The notes: a model not told the origin generated them from the sequence alone. Shown: positions 46,375 to 58,756, counted from the stretch's first letter. The stretch is DNA of 64,000 bases from Pseudisothecium myosuroides (GCA_951799445.1 OX637292.1:685296-749295); one strand, 5' to 3'. Made by a program: numbers and translations.

Positions 46375-47211
46375 AAATTCAAAACTATATAGGCTTGCAA
46401 TCATCTATATTTTGCATGAATTAAATTGAATTGATTTTATAATAGTGATGGATAGAATATTGAATGGGTCATAATCTACATTTGACTCCAATCTTTCTTT
46501 ACTTGAAAATGGACTTAAATTGAATCTTTGAGGTTTTCTTTTGAGGTTCCAAGTGCCTTGACAAATTATATCCTTGGTTTTGATGCATGTTTAGGTACCT
46601 TAAGTGGTGAGTAGAGGAAATCTATTATGAGTATCCTTTCAAGTTTGTTGATTGAACCGAGCCTTTAAATGTATACAAATTTTTAGCTGAAAGTCAATCA
46701 TCATTTGTTGTCTAAGATTTCAGATTCATTACCAATTTTCAAATAAGAGGGCATGACACATTCTATATCATCTTACTATTTTTTGAAGTCGAGGGGTTTG
46801 AATAATTTTGAATCACACTTGACTTGGTATCTTATCATGAATTGGTTTATAGTTGCAAATTTTCAGGCATTCAATTTCAAGCTACTAGTAATGGGAATCT
46901 TTTGGGGGGAGTTGCAACCCCAACAATCAAGTAAGGTGGCTGTAGATGGTGCATTACGTAGCTGCAAAAGTGGTTGTCATTCGAGTAGCTAAACTTGGTA
47001 AGTTTGGTTGTGGCACACATTCTGAATAATTATGGGTTTCTTATATTTGATGCACGAAAACCTCTTTTGTTTTTAGTTAGGGTAGGAGTATATCAAGACT
47101 CTAGTGTGTAGCTAATGTTTTCAAATGGTAGGTTAGTAGTTGTTCAACTTACTATCCAATGTGAGCTCCTGGGTCTCCCTGCTCAGTTTGGAATCTTCTT
47201 GTTAAATCCAC
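46375..47211. other. AT-rich spacer, possible upstream PMS1 intron
   Basis: No supportable coding exon. A short open stretch after a TTTTCAG at about 46858-46868 is not recognisable. Confidence 0.3.
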
Positions 47212-49399
47212 GACAAAGCTAGCGTTTTATCCCGATCACTACGGGCTTTTATTGCTGCGACCTTGGAGCTTGATAGTTTGTTTGAAGGTGCAGTAAAGAA
47301 GCAAGAAGCTCTTTTTGCTGCAACTAAAGAGCTTGAAGTCTTGAACGCACATGTAACAAAAGTGATATCTAGCAAATAAAGGTGATTTTAATAGCTGGGG
47401 TAGACCTTTTTATCATGGTCCATTCTGTTCTTGTTCAGTAATGTGGTTGTTTTCACAAATTAGTCTTTAAAATTCTAGTTTAGAGCTGCCGTGCGGTCGG
47501 TGTGTGGCTGACCACGCTGTTGTTTGTATCCAGCATTGTCCCTATTGATTCCCAACTTTCAAGTCTGTTTTGAATTGAAAGTCTGCTTTGTGAAAATAGG
47601 TGGTCAGACAATTTAATCGTGTGATTCATTCTCGCAAAGTTGGACCAACATCTCTTTTTTGTGGATCAGGTACTTGAAACCTTGCATCGTGATGGAGAAT
47701 TAAGATTATATCCTGTATCTTCTTGTGTACTTTCGGATTCTAGTCCTGATTGGAATAGCTCCTCATTACATTCATTCTTTGTTGTGTCATATTGGATTAC
47801 ATACTCTCAATCCAATTTTTAGTCATTGGCCTGCAACTAAAGGATCTTAGAGAGTTCCATCTATCATTCAACATGTTTCAAGGTGTATTAGAAATATTAG
47901 TTACTTCAGAAATAACAGGGTGCTGCTATATCGTGACTGTAACAACATGTGTCTGTTGAGAAATAAAACTTCAAGCAATTATGAAGGACCGCAGTGCCAA
48001 ACAAGCACCCCCTTCTGTAGTGCATTTTCATGCGCTCCTTATCAGATTGATTTTGTTCCATTAGTGTGTTTTGGTATCTGCAGTCAAATGAGAAATATAT
48101 GAAGCTGGATCAAGCAAGGTAGTTTTTGGAAATTTTATTTTGTTTGGTGGTGAGGGAGTTGCTGCTTTGTGTTGTACGTTGGCGGTAGATCTGTATCTGT
48201 TCGCAACTCACTAGCACCTGTTGACACTACTGCAGACTTGTTCTCATGGAGCTATCACCTGCAGAGGAGGTCATTGTAACCACTGACCTTGAAACATTCA
48301 CCTTTGATTAATATCTTTCATACATTAGCATATCCTGTACACTTGGACTGAGATTCAGAAACAACCGACACACTAGAAATGTGTGAATCTGTCTAGTTAT
48401 AAAATGTGTCACTCTCCTTGCCTTGTGAGTTTTGTAGTTCAATTTGTCCTATTTTGATTTTCAATCATTCCTAATTTCTTCCAAGAGATGGACTACTTGC
48501 AGGGTGTTCCTCTACTTCCTTTTTTTGAAGGTATTTGTCAATGAAGTCCGCGTACATGTCATTTTCATTTTTGCTTGTTACTAAATCTTGCCTTTTGGCA
48601 GACAAAATGGGTTTGATTTTGTGGAGAACAAGAATGCACCTTTAGGAAGAGGACTTCAACTTAGTGTAGTTCCCTTCAGCAAAAATATCATGTTTGGCAT
48701 TGGAGGTATTGATTTATCCGCTTCATTGATTGGTACTTCTGACTAGGATCCCTTTTCTTGTAAGTTCTTTATTAGACCTACGCAGGATAGCCTGCGCAGC
48801 CTAGCAGCAGCCGTTCCAATTTCATCAAAAAAATATTCACTCCGCAATGCAGGTCCTTCTCGATTTATGAAGGGGTTTGGAGTGGAACTTGTAGTGGAAT
48901 TGGGGGTCTTCATTGTAGGGTCTTTAAATCCTGGAGGATAAAACTCTATCAAACACTGGCTTCCCTCCTCCTTGTCCATCATAGCATCATCGAGAATCTC
49001 TCATGTGTCACATTGGGGACGTCATATGTGTGCGCCGCCAACGTAACTGGGCTTTACTTGTCCAGGTCTGCTGGGCCTCCTTAACAATCTGTGCGAGTTG
49101 TATTTTTTTACTTTCAGAGAGCAACCTCAAAAAGGCCAAATGCTGCTACTAGGCCTCATAAATGTTTCCAGCATTGTGCAGATGTGCAAGAACGGATAGG
49201 AATTTTGGCAAATGAATCAGTCCCGGTTTCCAAAGCCCGTCCAACGTGTTGTGGAAATAGCCAAGGACAAAGCAGATTCCACAAGGGAGGACTGTTATGT
49301 GCCATAGGACCATGTCGAGTTCGAGCAATGGTAGCCTCACAGGCATGTCAATCCTCCAAAATGATTGGCGATGCTCTTTGCAGAATAGAGATGGGGAAG
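47212..49399 (+). pseudogene. PMS1-type DNA mismatch-repair gene, decayed C-terminal exons
   Basis: Five exon-like pieces in gene order. 47212-about 47320 has AATLELDSLF...FAATKELE. 47600-47669 has QFN and AKLDQHLFFVDQ, with one extra base, then a GT donor. 48236-about 48302 has LVLMELSPAEEV. 48602-48705 has QNGFDFVENKNAPLGRG and VPFSKNIMFGIG. 49118-49399 ends RVRAMVASQACQSSKMIG, with an AG donor context GGAAG/GTATGC. These match the C-terminal endonuclease/dimerisation half of plant PMS1, a MutL homologue that pairs with MLH1 in nuclear mismatch repair. The N-terminal ATPase half is absent, and there is at least one frameshift in 47600-47669. Exon ends still look like splice sites, so decay may be recent or the gene partly duplicated. 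Confidence 0.72.
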
Positions 49400-50162
49400 G
49401 TATGCATTTTTTTTTTTTTTTTTATCCACTGTCGCTACTGCTCCTCCCAACATATTCTTACAGGATTCCAAGTACCTTAGATGCATTGGCAAAGTTGAAC
49501 ATACGTGAAATGGTAGAGAGCGATGAACAAAACCACATTTCTGCTAGTAGAAATCAAAGCTTGTTGTTAATGTAGTGGTTAGTTTGGGAAAAGAAAGTGG
49601 TGGAAAGAGTGCATGACTGCAATCATTTGTATTGTTCGAAGATGTGAAATTAGATTGGGCGCATTTTATTATCTTTAAATTGGAACTTGGTTCGGTAGTA
49701 TAGGTTGTCTAACTTGTTGGCCCCTCAAAAATTTGCATATATAAAAAATATGATAAATGAATTTTTGATCTTGTGTAGCATCCAGACGCATTTTTGATCA
49801 ACCATGAATTCAGACAGTCGTGATTGGAAGTTGGGCATCCTTATGCTTTACAACTAAAACTATGTATTCTGTGATTCATCAGGTAATCCATGTAGAAGAG
49901 ATGTTGAAGTGATAGTTTGTGACACATTGAAATGATGAAAATCAGATTGGGCTATAACTTAAAAGGTAGGGTTTTTGTGAGAAGGATGTGAAACAATTGA
50001 GCTAATAATGAAGGCGGTGAGTGACTTTTTTTTGTCACAGCACGGAGTACGATACAATCCTTCTCACAAATTAAACTGAAATAAAAGAATAGGTGTACAC
50101 ATTCCACGCAAATTCCCAAACACATGAATTTATAAATGAAAATAAGGAGGACTTACATTGAT
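49400..50162. other. Spacer after PMS1 remnant
   Basis: Begins with a poly-T tract (about 49410-49422). A short frame at 49464-49575 after a TTACAG could be a terminal exon but shows no match I recognise. The rest is AT-rich. Confidence 0.3.
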
Positions 50163-51235
50163 TGCTCAAGAATTCCTGCGTTGGGGTTCTGCGGACGGCT
50201 ACCAGGGATCTGATTGACCCCGAGCGCACAAACACAGATCCCCTAAACACATGAATTTGTAAACAAAAACAAGGAGGACATACATTGATCGCTCAAGAAT
50301 TTTTGCGCTGGGATTCTGCGGATGGCTGCCGGGGGTTTCATTGACCCCTCAGCGCACAAACACAGATCTTCAAAACACATGAATTCGTAAACGGAAACAA
50401 AGAGGACATACATTGATCGCTCAAGGAGGACATACATTGATCGCTCAAGTATTCTTTCTGCATTGGGGTTCTGCGGACGGCTGCCAGGGGTCTGATTGAC
50501 CCCCAGCGCACAAACCCAGATCCCCAAAACACATGAATTCCTAAACGAAATCAAAGAGGACATGCATTGATCGCTCAAGAATTCTTCCTGCGCTAGGGTT
50601 TCACGGATGGCTGCCGGGGGTCTGATTGACCCCCAGCGCACAAACGCAGATTCCCAAAACATACATTGATCGCTCAAGAATTCCTGCGCTGAGGTTCTGC
50701 GGACGGCTGCCGGGGGTCTGATTGACCCCCAGCGCACAAACATAGATCCTCAAAACACATGAATTCATAAATGGACATTCATAGGGTTTCACGGATGGCT
50801 GCCAGGGGTCTGATTGACCCTCAAGTATTCTTCTTGCGCTGGGGTTCTGCGGACGGCTGCCAGGGGTCTGATTGACCCCCAGCGCACAAACCCAGATCCC
50901 CAAAACACATGAATTCCTAAACGAAATCAAGGAAGACATACATTGATCGCTTAAGAATTCTTCCTGCGCTAGGGTTTCACGGACGGCTGCCGGGGGTCTG
51001 ATTGACCCCCAACGCACAAACGCAGATTCCCAAAACATATATTGATCGCTCAAGAATTCCTGCGCTGAGGTTCTGTGGACGGCTGCTAGGGGTCTGATTG
51101 ATCCCCAGCGCACAAATACAGATCCCAAAAGACCGAAGAATCCTGCGCTGAGGTTCTGCGGACGGCTGCCGGGGGTCTGATTGACCCCCAGCGCACAAAC
51201 ACAGATCCCCAAAAGACCGAAGACCGGTTTAGGGT
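50163..51235. repeat. Tandem array with conserved hairpin, about ten units
   Basis: Units of roughly 58-153 bp, each with a TTCTGCGGACGGCTGCC start, a GGGGGTC-TGATT-GACCCCC inverted repeat and an AGCGCACAAACACAGATCC end. Most units add a linker of the type ACATACATTGATCGCTC. The hairpin core recurs near 50207, 50331, 50484, 50616, 50711, 50803, 50861, 50990, 51079 and 51168. Spacing is uneven because the linker is variably deleted. Long minus-strand frames here repeat the same peptide in shifting frames and are a by-product of the repeat. Confidence 0.88.
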
Positions 51236-51266
51236 AACACATGACCCTAACCCTGGACATCAAATC

Positions 51267-52848
51267 GCCACTAACGACGCGCTACATCAAACCTCGCACT
51301 CTTGTCCTCTGAAGCTTCCCTGGCTTTCGAAATCCTGGTAGACTTCACCGACATTGCATTCCACTCTCGATTCAAGAATGTTTTCCATTGCATCGTTGTC
51401 ATCTTGGTGAATGCGGGATCTCTGAAGAGGTGTAATCACGGCTGTTGAAGCATGGGAAGCGCATCCCCACGATGTGCTTCTCTTATGGCGCTTCGGTTTC
51501 GGTTCTGCAGATTCACAATTTTCAATTCAGTAGTCTCAAATAGGTGGCTAAATTTAGCAAAACTTCTGTCCAACAATTTTAGAACAACAAGAAATGCGAA
51601 TTCACACCAGTGTCGAATCTGAAACCGTAGCACATTTAGCAGTGGTTTTAGCAGCTTGCGAAATTTTCGAAAATCACAGTCGGGCCACGGTTTCAAACCT
51701 TGAGGAGCTTCACCACGTTGCGGTGGCGCCACGGGGAGCTTTGACGGCCCAGCAGGCTTTGACGACCCCCACATCCACTTGAACAACCACGGCGTCGAGC
51801 TTCTCTTCTTCCTTGCGTGCTCCACCAATGCAGCTGCCTCTTCCTGAACCCCATTTGTTATCCCAAGTTTCCGTGGCTCCAAGCTCAATGCGAATTTCTG
51901 GTGCTGCGACACGATGAGATTGTTCACGGCTTGTTACCCTTTCTGCTTTATGAGATTCTTCGCCACCACAATTTCGTTTTCAGCACGCGTTGTACTGATT
52001 CCCAATGTCCGGAACAGCCTCTCTTTGCGTGACTCTTTGCTGAAGCGAGGCGATGAGGGTAAGGACGTCAACGGCAACTTGTGCACATCCATTGCTTCGC
52101 GCGCCGTCACCCGCAACAATCCACCCAGCACCACTTCGTCCTTACGCAATCGAAGCGGTCTAAGAACTCTGTAAGAATCCCTTGGAAGCAGCAATTCCCT
52201 TGTTTTGGTGCTTTCTAAGGGAGGCGCAGGGAGCACATGCGGGGGGTTGTTCTTGATGGTTACCTCCACATGCGACCACGAGCGCGACGACTGGCAGCTC
52301 TGTCGCGACGAGAGCACGCTGGCGTTATCGACACGACGAAGCCCGGCTTCGGACAATTGCTTCCTGTGTCTGTAGAGGCGACGCATCTCCTTCGCGCACA
52401 CTCTCGTGGTGCCCAATCCTTCCCCGAGCAGATTTTCGCAACCCACGGCAGAGAGCTTCTTCGACCGGATTGGCGCGCCGGTGTCGGCGTCATCATCTCG
52501 ATTCAAACCTGCAGGCGCAAGCTCCACCGGCATGCGCTTCGTCCGGCGTCGCGACTCAGCTCCTTGCGGCGTCAGTTTGGGCTCTTCTGCTGCAGTCTCC
52601 CCTTTGGGAGAATTCGAATCCTCGTCTGCTGTCTGCAATTTGGGAGAGTCCACTATAGCAGCAAACTCACAATCTAAGGATGGTTTTGCACTTCTTAAGG
52701 GCGGCTTTGCAATTTCACAGGGCGCGTCTTCGAAGGCTGGTTTCGCAATTTCGTTGCTGGGTTTGGGAAGCTCCTCGGCTGATCCTCCACGAACTCGAGC
52801 GGCGACTGCGGCGACTTCGATTGATTGCCTCCAGCACCCGCTTGCCAT
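51267..52848 (-). pseudogene. Unrecognised ~527-codon frame with two stops
   Basis: Open from the ATG at 52848, with stops only at 51934 (TAA) and 51436 (TGA), ending at 51267 inside the sequence shared with the direct repeat at 53 kb. The N-terminal third is low complexity (IAKPAFED / IAKPPLRSAKPS). The middle is basic, with LLPRDSYRVLRPLRLRKDE. A third segment has HARKKRSSTPWLFKWMWG. The last segment (about 51400-51267, RDPAFTK...WKTFLNREWNAMSV) vaguely resembles the middle of a TRB-type Myb domain and is preceded by a CTCTTCAG acceptor-like site, so it may be a separate exon. Otherwise unrecognised. No signal peptide or membrane segment. Confidence 0.45.
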
Positions 52849-52995
52849 GGCAAAGTAAAATCCCTCGCCGGAACCTGCAACAGTGCGTGCATGATCGATC
52901 TAATTCAGGTGATCTCTAAACACAGATAGCAGAGCTCTTGCAGCAGGAATTGGGAGGCTCGGCACTACTATCATACCCCTGATTTCAAACTTAGT

Positions 52996-53147
52996 GAATG
53001 AGGTTCTACGGACGGCTGCCGAGGGTCTGATTGACCCCTAGCGCATAAACACAGATCCTCAAAAGACCGAAGACCGATTTAGGGTAACACATGACCCCGA
53101 CCTTGGACATCAAATTGCCACTGACGACGCGCTACATCAAACTCCAA
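52996..53147. repeat. Direct copy of the array end, upstream of the 527-codon frame
   Basis: About 150 bp matching 51135-51290 in the same orientation: the hairpin unit (GAGGGTC-TGATT-GACCCCT), CAAAAGACCGAAGACCG, TTTAGGGTAACACATGACCC and GACGCGCTACATCAAAC. The 527-codon frame therefore sits between two direct repeats 1.86 kb apart. Confidence 0.85.
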
Positions 53148-53374
53148 GACCACAGACAAAGCTCAGCACAAAGGGAGGATCCAGTCACGGCTCGGAGAAG
53201 CTCAGCGTGACCACAAGAAAGTCCTTCCAATAATGTGGACAAAAATCCAGTACAAACGATTTCAAAGCACAAGTGTAACTCGCAAACTTGAACTCCCGAA
53301 GGCGACCCACACTTACCAAGACATCAAATGAACTCAAAAGAGATGGAATAGAGCATAAGCAAAGGATTAATCCA

Positions 53375-53437
53375 GTCGACGCCAGCGCGGAGGGCAAGCT
53401 CTTCCTCTGCGGTCCACTTTTGTTCGGGAGCTGCCAT
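53375..53437 (-). pseudogene. TRB-type (Myb/H1-like) telomere-binding protein, first-exon remnant
   Basis: ATG at 53437 opens MAAPEQKWTAEEELALRAGV, very close to the conserved N-terminus of plant TRB/SMH proteins, which start the Myb domain and bind telomeric and telo-box DNA. After this the frame departs from the family and stops within about 25 codons without a good donor site, so the exon is truncated. A possible later piece is 51400-51267 (minus). A telo-box lies about 110 nt upstream. Confidence 0.6.
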
Positions 53438-53547
53438 AGTTGGGTGCGACAGCAAAACACTATAGTAGTGGAGAAACTCACGATTGACCACGGGACTGGC
53501 TGGGAGCGTCGAGCGCAGAGAAGGAGCAGGAGAAGCGGCAGAATGGG

Positions 53548-53556
53548 AAACCCTAA
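53548..53556 (+). promoter_or_regulatory. Telo-box AAACCCTAA
   Basis: AAACCCTAA about 110 nt upstream of the TRB-like ATG (minus-strand gene), with a further AGGGTTTAGG just beyond. Telo-boxes are common in promoters and leaders of plant translation and telomere genes, which supports a former promoter here. Confidence 0.45.
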
Positions 53557-54545
53557 TGAGAGGGTTTAGGGGAGGGAGTAAAAGAAGTAGCGGCGCATAC
53601 CAAGAATTATATATCTTAAAGTTTGTTTAGAGAAGAGATTTCAAAACTACTCACTTACCGTAAGGGAAAGGGAAAAAAATCTCTCATAATTTTCATCCCA
53701 TTCACCAAGATGGGACAAGTCAAAGCTTTCTCCGTGCACATAAATTTAGAAAATAATTCTAAATTTTTTATTTTTTAATTAAGTTTTTTTTTTTTTTTAG
53801 TAAACAATCGTACCCAGGGTGCCTAAATTAGAAAACAAAATTTCATACCATCGATAACTTCTTGACCACATACCCAAAAATTCCTAAAATTTCAAACGGA
53901 AAAAAACAAATTTGGTATTTAGTAATAAGTTACCCAAAATTTCTTTATACCAAAAAATATTGGCCGGTTCTTTGGAAGTTGGCTATTTAATATATGTGCT
54001 TTTATTGTATATAATTTTAAAAAAATACTTGTTAATAATATACACATTTTGGGGGGGGGGGCAAAAGAAGAATTGCTAAGAATCTTATTCTAGAGGACCG
54101 CAAGGTTATATTTTTTTTGTCCTTCTGTTAGTGTTCCCCTATTGCTACTCACTTTTGATTGAGGTTCAACATTTATAACTATAAGATATAGTGAGTAAAA
54201 CAATTTCCATGGTGTATTTTGGTAAAGTAGGCCATGAGTATCAAAAGCCTAGGCTTATTATTGTTGATATATCAAAACAAGTACTCTTGTCTTGAAATTT
54301 TGTATATTTCATTCAAACGATTAAGATAACAAGGGTTTTTTCTCACGATCAAAGAAAAGAAACGATACCTTGAAAGATCCCTCCACTAAAACATGATGCT
54401 TGTAAAGTACTAACTTAATATTCACAAGTAGAGGATGAAAGAATTAATTAATAAAAATAATGAAGTTAGTTAGTTTACTAATGGTGAGATGAATTACTAG
54501 AGTATGTTTTGGTTTATAAATTATTTTTTGGCTTATTTGTCTAGT

Positions 54546-54650
54546 GAATTCATACAAGGCATAAGTAGGCTTATTTTGTCTTTTGCATTCATACAAGGCA
54601 TAAGTAAGTTTATCCCTTGAATTCATATAAGACATGGGTGGGTTCTTATG
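54546..54650. repeat. Minisatellite, three units of ~30-45 bp
   Basis: GAATTCATACAAGGCATAAGTAGG and two degraded copies beginning near 54588 and 54619. Confidence 0.65.
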
Positions 54651-56850
54651 TAACTTATGTTGGGTTTAGGGGCCATTAAATTCACTTCATTTATCAAACT
54701 TCTTAAGGTCTTTAGAATGTTCATTTTTTTCCCTATGCTAGAGATTTATTGTGGAAGAATGAAAGATTTTAAATTTTTTATATAAATGAATCAACTCCTA
54801 TTACATTAGCCATCCGTCCTTCATTAATTGAGTTGAATAAATACATTCCTTTATCATAGTCATTTTAAAGAATTGAAATTATTTTTAAAGAAAAAATTAC
54901 ATTTAATCAAATGGAAACATATTTTACCAATTATATTTTACTGTCTAGCAAGTGCATTCAACTCAAGTAGTTTCATGTTTTTAGAACCTTAATTTGTGGA
55001 GTTTGTTACAAAGTTTTAAAGCAAAACACAATTGCCTCTTCAAGCACCTACTTCCTAAAATGTATACTATTAATGCATAGAAGGAAACAAAATATACCTT
55101 GATATTAGTAGTCACCTTTAGAGTGGACTACCTTAACGAAATGTTCAAATGAATGTTTGTACATTAAACAAATGCGAGAGTCACAACAAAAAAATCACAT
55201 TACCTCTAATTCTAACTCTTTTAGTCCCCCCCCTCTTCTTATTTAGAATGTTTTTACTCTATAATTTATGAGCTCTTGGTATCCTATTTTCAACAATTTG
55301 GAGATTCATAATTTACACATTTTTTCGCCAAAAATGCATGAGAAGGAAATTTTGAATTTTGACTTTCAATAAGATCCAAAAAAAACACTCATGAAGTTTT
55401 GGCTGATGACTTGTGTATTTTAGTCAATCTGTCCATCTTGGATTTAGAATGTCATCCACATGTGTCGAAAAATGTCATTGAATACAATATCCTTCTTCTT
55501 CTGCTTTATATCCCACGAGGCCTAAAAATACAAATTCTAAGTTATGTTTAAACTTGGAATATCTTTAGTACTTGGGGACTTTAGTTCAAGTGTACATTAT
55601 TTTTCTAAATCACTTGAACTAAAATATTGAATATTAAAGGCTTTGATAATGGATTTTAATAATTTTTCATATTGTTCAATTGTTTAGGGAGATTGCAATT
55701 TAAGTAGAAGAATGGGGTCATTAGTGATTGCAAATTAACTAGGCATCATATTCAATAGTCGTATTTTACTTCGTGACTCCTAAGGTACAATCTAGCAATT
55801 ATTCTAAGAGATGAGGCATGTCTTTTAGTAATAACAATTAATTGCATTAAATGATTTGTATCATTCTTGTACCATAGATTTAGCAACAAAACAATTTTTG
55901 GAAATACATCCCTTGGTCATTTTTTTAGGAATTAAATGGAGGTACCAAAAGAAAACGCATAGCTTCAACAACTAAGTATCAACAAGTACTAAAAGGTTTT
56001 CATAATGACTCGCTTACACTCATTGTGGACAACTATGTAGCACATGTTTTCTTTTAGTAAAAAATGAAATCTTAAAGAATATTTTTATTTTTAGCACCAA
56101 TTGAATTTCATTTTGCAGCATAGATTAATATTTGAGAGAGAAGTGTAAAAATCTAAGACTTTTGGATAATGATTCTTTTAGGGATCCCTCATACAAGAGC
56201 TCTTTTGTACGAGAGCGTGCTATTTCTTATAGAAATTGCACTTGAAAATTCTTATTTCATGACTTTGATTCAAGTTCAAAATCTTGAAACATTCTAGGGG
56301 CTAAAATATCCATCTACAATAAGTAAATAGCAAGAAAATCATAGAATTGTGAAAGTGAAATGACATGTGAAGCCATGGAAACCTCAACATTCATAATACC
56401 ACTATTAATACCTCTATAACATTACATTTTTAAACCATGAGATGTTGTGGAAGTGTATTAACCTTTGGAACTCCATATTACCATTCCATGTTAAACTGTG
56501 GACCTTGTGGTTATAATAGTATGGTGAGTCAACTCATCTTACACCAACCATCAGTCCTTCATGGATCGAGTTTAGTAAATACATTCATTCATCATGGGCA
56601 TTTTAATTAATTGAAATTATTTTCAGAAAAAAATTATGTTTGATCAAATCAAAACATATTTTACAACACAGCTACAAATTATAACTTGTTCTCACTTCAT
56701 TCTTTCACCCAACATCAATTTGTACTTTCCTATTTGAAGCCATTCAAGGAGACTCAAGGGAGGGTGAACATCCCTTCTGCAATTCATTCATTTTAGCTGT
56801 TCAGTTTGAAAACAAGCCCTCCATCATCCCCCCTAAAACTCCATTGTCTT

Positions 56851-56886
56851 GGGGAGGGGGAGGGGGAGGGGGAGGGGGAGGGGGGG
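56851..56886 (+). repeat. Microsatellite (GGGGGA)n
   Basis: About six GGGGGA units ending in a G run. A strand with this many G runs could form a G-quadruplex. Confidence 0.9.
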
Positions 56887-58699
56887 CATTTTTGCTGTGA
56901 ACAAAGTTACTCTTTTTCTCCAACAAATTGAATCATCTTTTCCGTTTGCCCCAAAAATTAAAATGGAAAACAAAAGAAACACAACACAGGCCATAGGGTA
57001 CCACTACGGTAAGCACTAACTTTTATTTTGGAAGGGAAGAGGGGGGACTTTGTCGCTGCTGCTGCTCCCAGTTGCTAAAAGTACCAGTCAAGAAGGTGGG
57101 AACGTGCTGAATGTTTCCCTCCTTGAGTTTGAATGGGACTTGACATGCATGAAGCTACTTGCCTTGGGTCTGAATGGGATTTGATGTGCATGGAGTCACT
57201 CGAGCAAATCACTGTCAACATCCAGCTGGTGACAGAAATGGAGTAAAATTTGTTGTGGTAGCTCGCATTAGTCGACATCCAGCACTGATGATAGAAATTG
57301 AGTAAAATTTGTTTTGATAGCTCACGTTAGTCATGGATTGAATCTATACAAGGAACCCCATTTTATTCCCATCCAGCCAAGGATGGAGCCTGACAACAAG
57401 AACAACTACCGCTAAGTTTAAGAATTGTCCCATTCAACGCACCTTACTCTGGGCGCAGGTAGGCACGGGACAATGACCGTCTCTCAGTGGACACGTACAC
57501 ACTCGTAATTTGAGTTGCAAGTACAAGGTTCTTTTTGGTTTCCTTTTTTCCTTTCCTTCAACGAGTAAAGAAGACACCCAACATATTCTTTTGCAGCAAA
57601 AGAATTACATGTGATCATGTAGACTTAACCCAAGAGTGATAAAGAGGACAAAAAATGTCCTCACACAATGTCAAGTCTAATTCAAAGTGTCGTAACTTTT
57701 GTGTCCAAGGTCCAAATTCAATAAAACTTATTGGAAAAGTTGCATTTTCCCTTTTGGTTTGTATCGTGAAATTTTCAAATCAACCCAACATGTATTGATT
57801 CTTTCAAAGCCAACCAAAGTTCACAACCTCAATTTGACTTCACCAAATTGCATTTCAGGGTTGCAACTTCGCAGCCTTGTATCTCCTTCTTCCGTTGCTT
57901 ATTTTCAATAAAATTTATTGGGCTTTGTTGGTCTTGAGGTCTAGTTATTGTGGTGAAGTTTTCATTTCAATTCTAGTTGTTTTGAATGTTCGGGAGAAGT
58001 TCAAAGTTCAAAATCGTGCCATTATTAGAGCTCACTAAACTTTGGAAGCTTGTTTCTCCTTCACACAAAATCCATTTTCAATGATTCTTTTTGTAAAAGT
58101 TGCATATACTAGTCTAGTTTGTGTGGATAAAATTTCACGGTAATCCAAGAATTAATGAATGACTGAGAAGCATTCTAATAGAAGGAGGTTTGGTTTTAGA
58201 TGTGGTTTTTGCAACTGCTCTTGAAGATTTTTCACATTTCAAAGTGATTTTGTAGACACAATGAGTGAATTGAATGAAAAAAAAATGTCACCAATGTTTT
58301 TGTATCCTAATTTTAAATCATTTGGTAGCGTGAAGATTTTTCATTTGAGTAGGTTTAGAATTCAAATCTCACCTCCAAATGTGTTTTTGAGAAAATTTCA
58401 GCATTCATTTTTGACACTAAAACATTATGATCTTGCAATTGATGCAGCCAAATGACTTCCAATTTTGTACATGTCATCTATAACATATACACTTCAAGAT
58501 TGTTTGGTTGAGATTTGTATAAATTGAAGATAATTAGATCCATAAATCTTCAAAAGCTTAAGACCCTTTGAACCCTAGAAATTGAATGTCACTTTGGGAT
58601 TAAACTGAGAGCTTTGAGCTTGCAAGGCAAAACAGACCAACTTAATTTATGATGCAATTAGTATTTGTTTGGTTTTGTAAGAATGATGACCCTAAACCT

Positions 58700-58756
58700 G
58701 CTCCACAAGTTAATTTCATGACTCCCACTCCGATCATCCAACTGAGCTACAAGTTT
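58700..58756 (-). mobile_element. Possible tRNA-derived SINE head
   Basis: Minus strand contains TTGTAGCTCAGTTGGATGATC, which includes a good tRNA-type A box (TAGCTCAGTTGG), followed by GGAGTGGGAG. A B box (GGTTCGANNCC) is not clear in the expected window and no target duplication or poly-A tail was found, so this may be only a tRNA-like fragment. Confidence 0.3.

Larger units (their letters stand above)
53600..58690. other. AT-rich gene-free spacer
   Basis: About 5 kb with no frame longer than about 70 codons and many A/T runs. It holds a poly-G tract (54047-54061), a minisatellite (54546-54650), a microsatellite (56851-56886) and a short imperfect duplication at about 57230-57335 (GAGTAAAATTTGTT...GATAGCTC). 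Confidence 0.5.

Noticed and set aside
50163..51235. CRISPR-like array
   Set aside because: Repeat units are long, uneven and similar throughout with no unique spacers, and the genome is eukaryotic.
50243..51263. Long minus-strand frames with repeated CVCALGVNQTPGSRPQN-type peptide
   Set aside because: They arise from the tandem DNA repeat; the same peptide appears in overlapping frames and unit lengths are not multiples of three.
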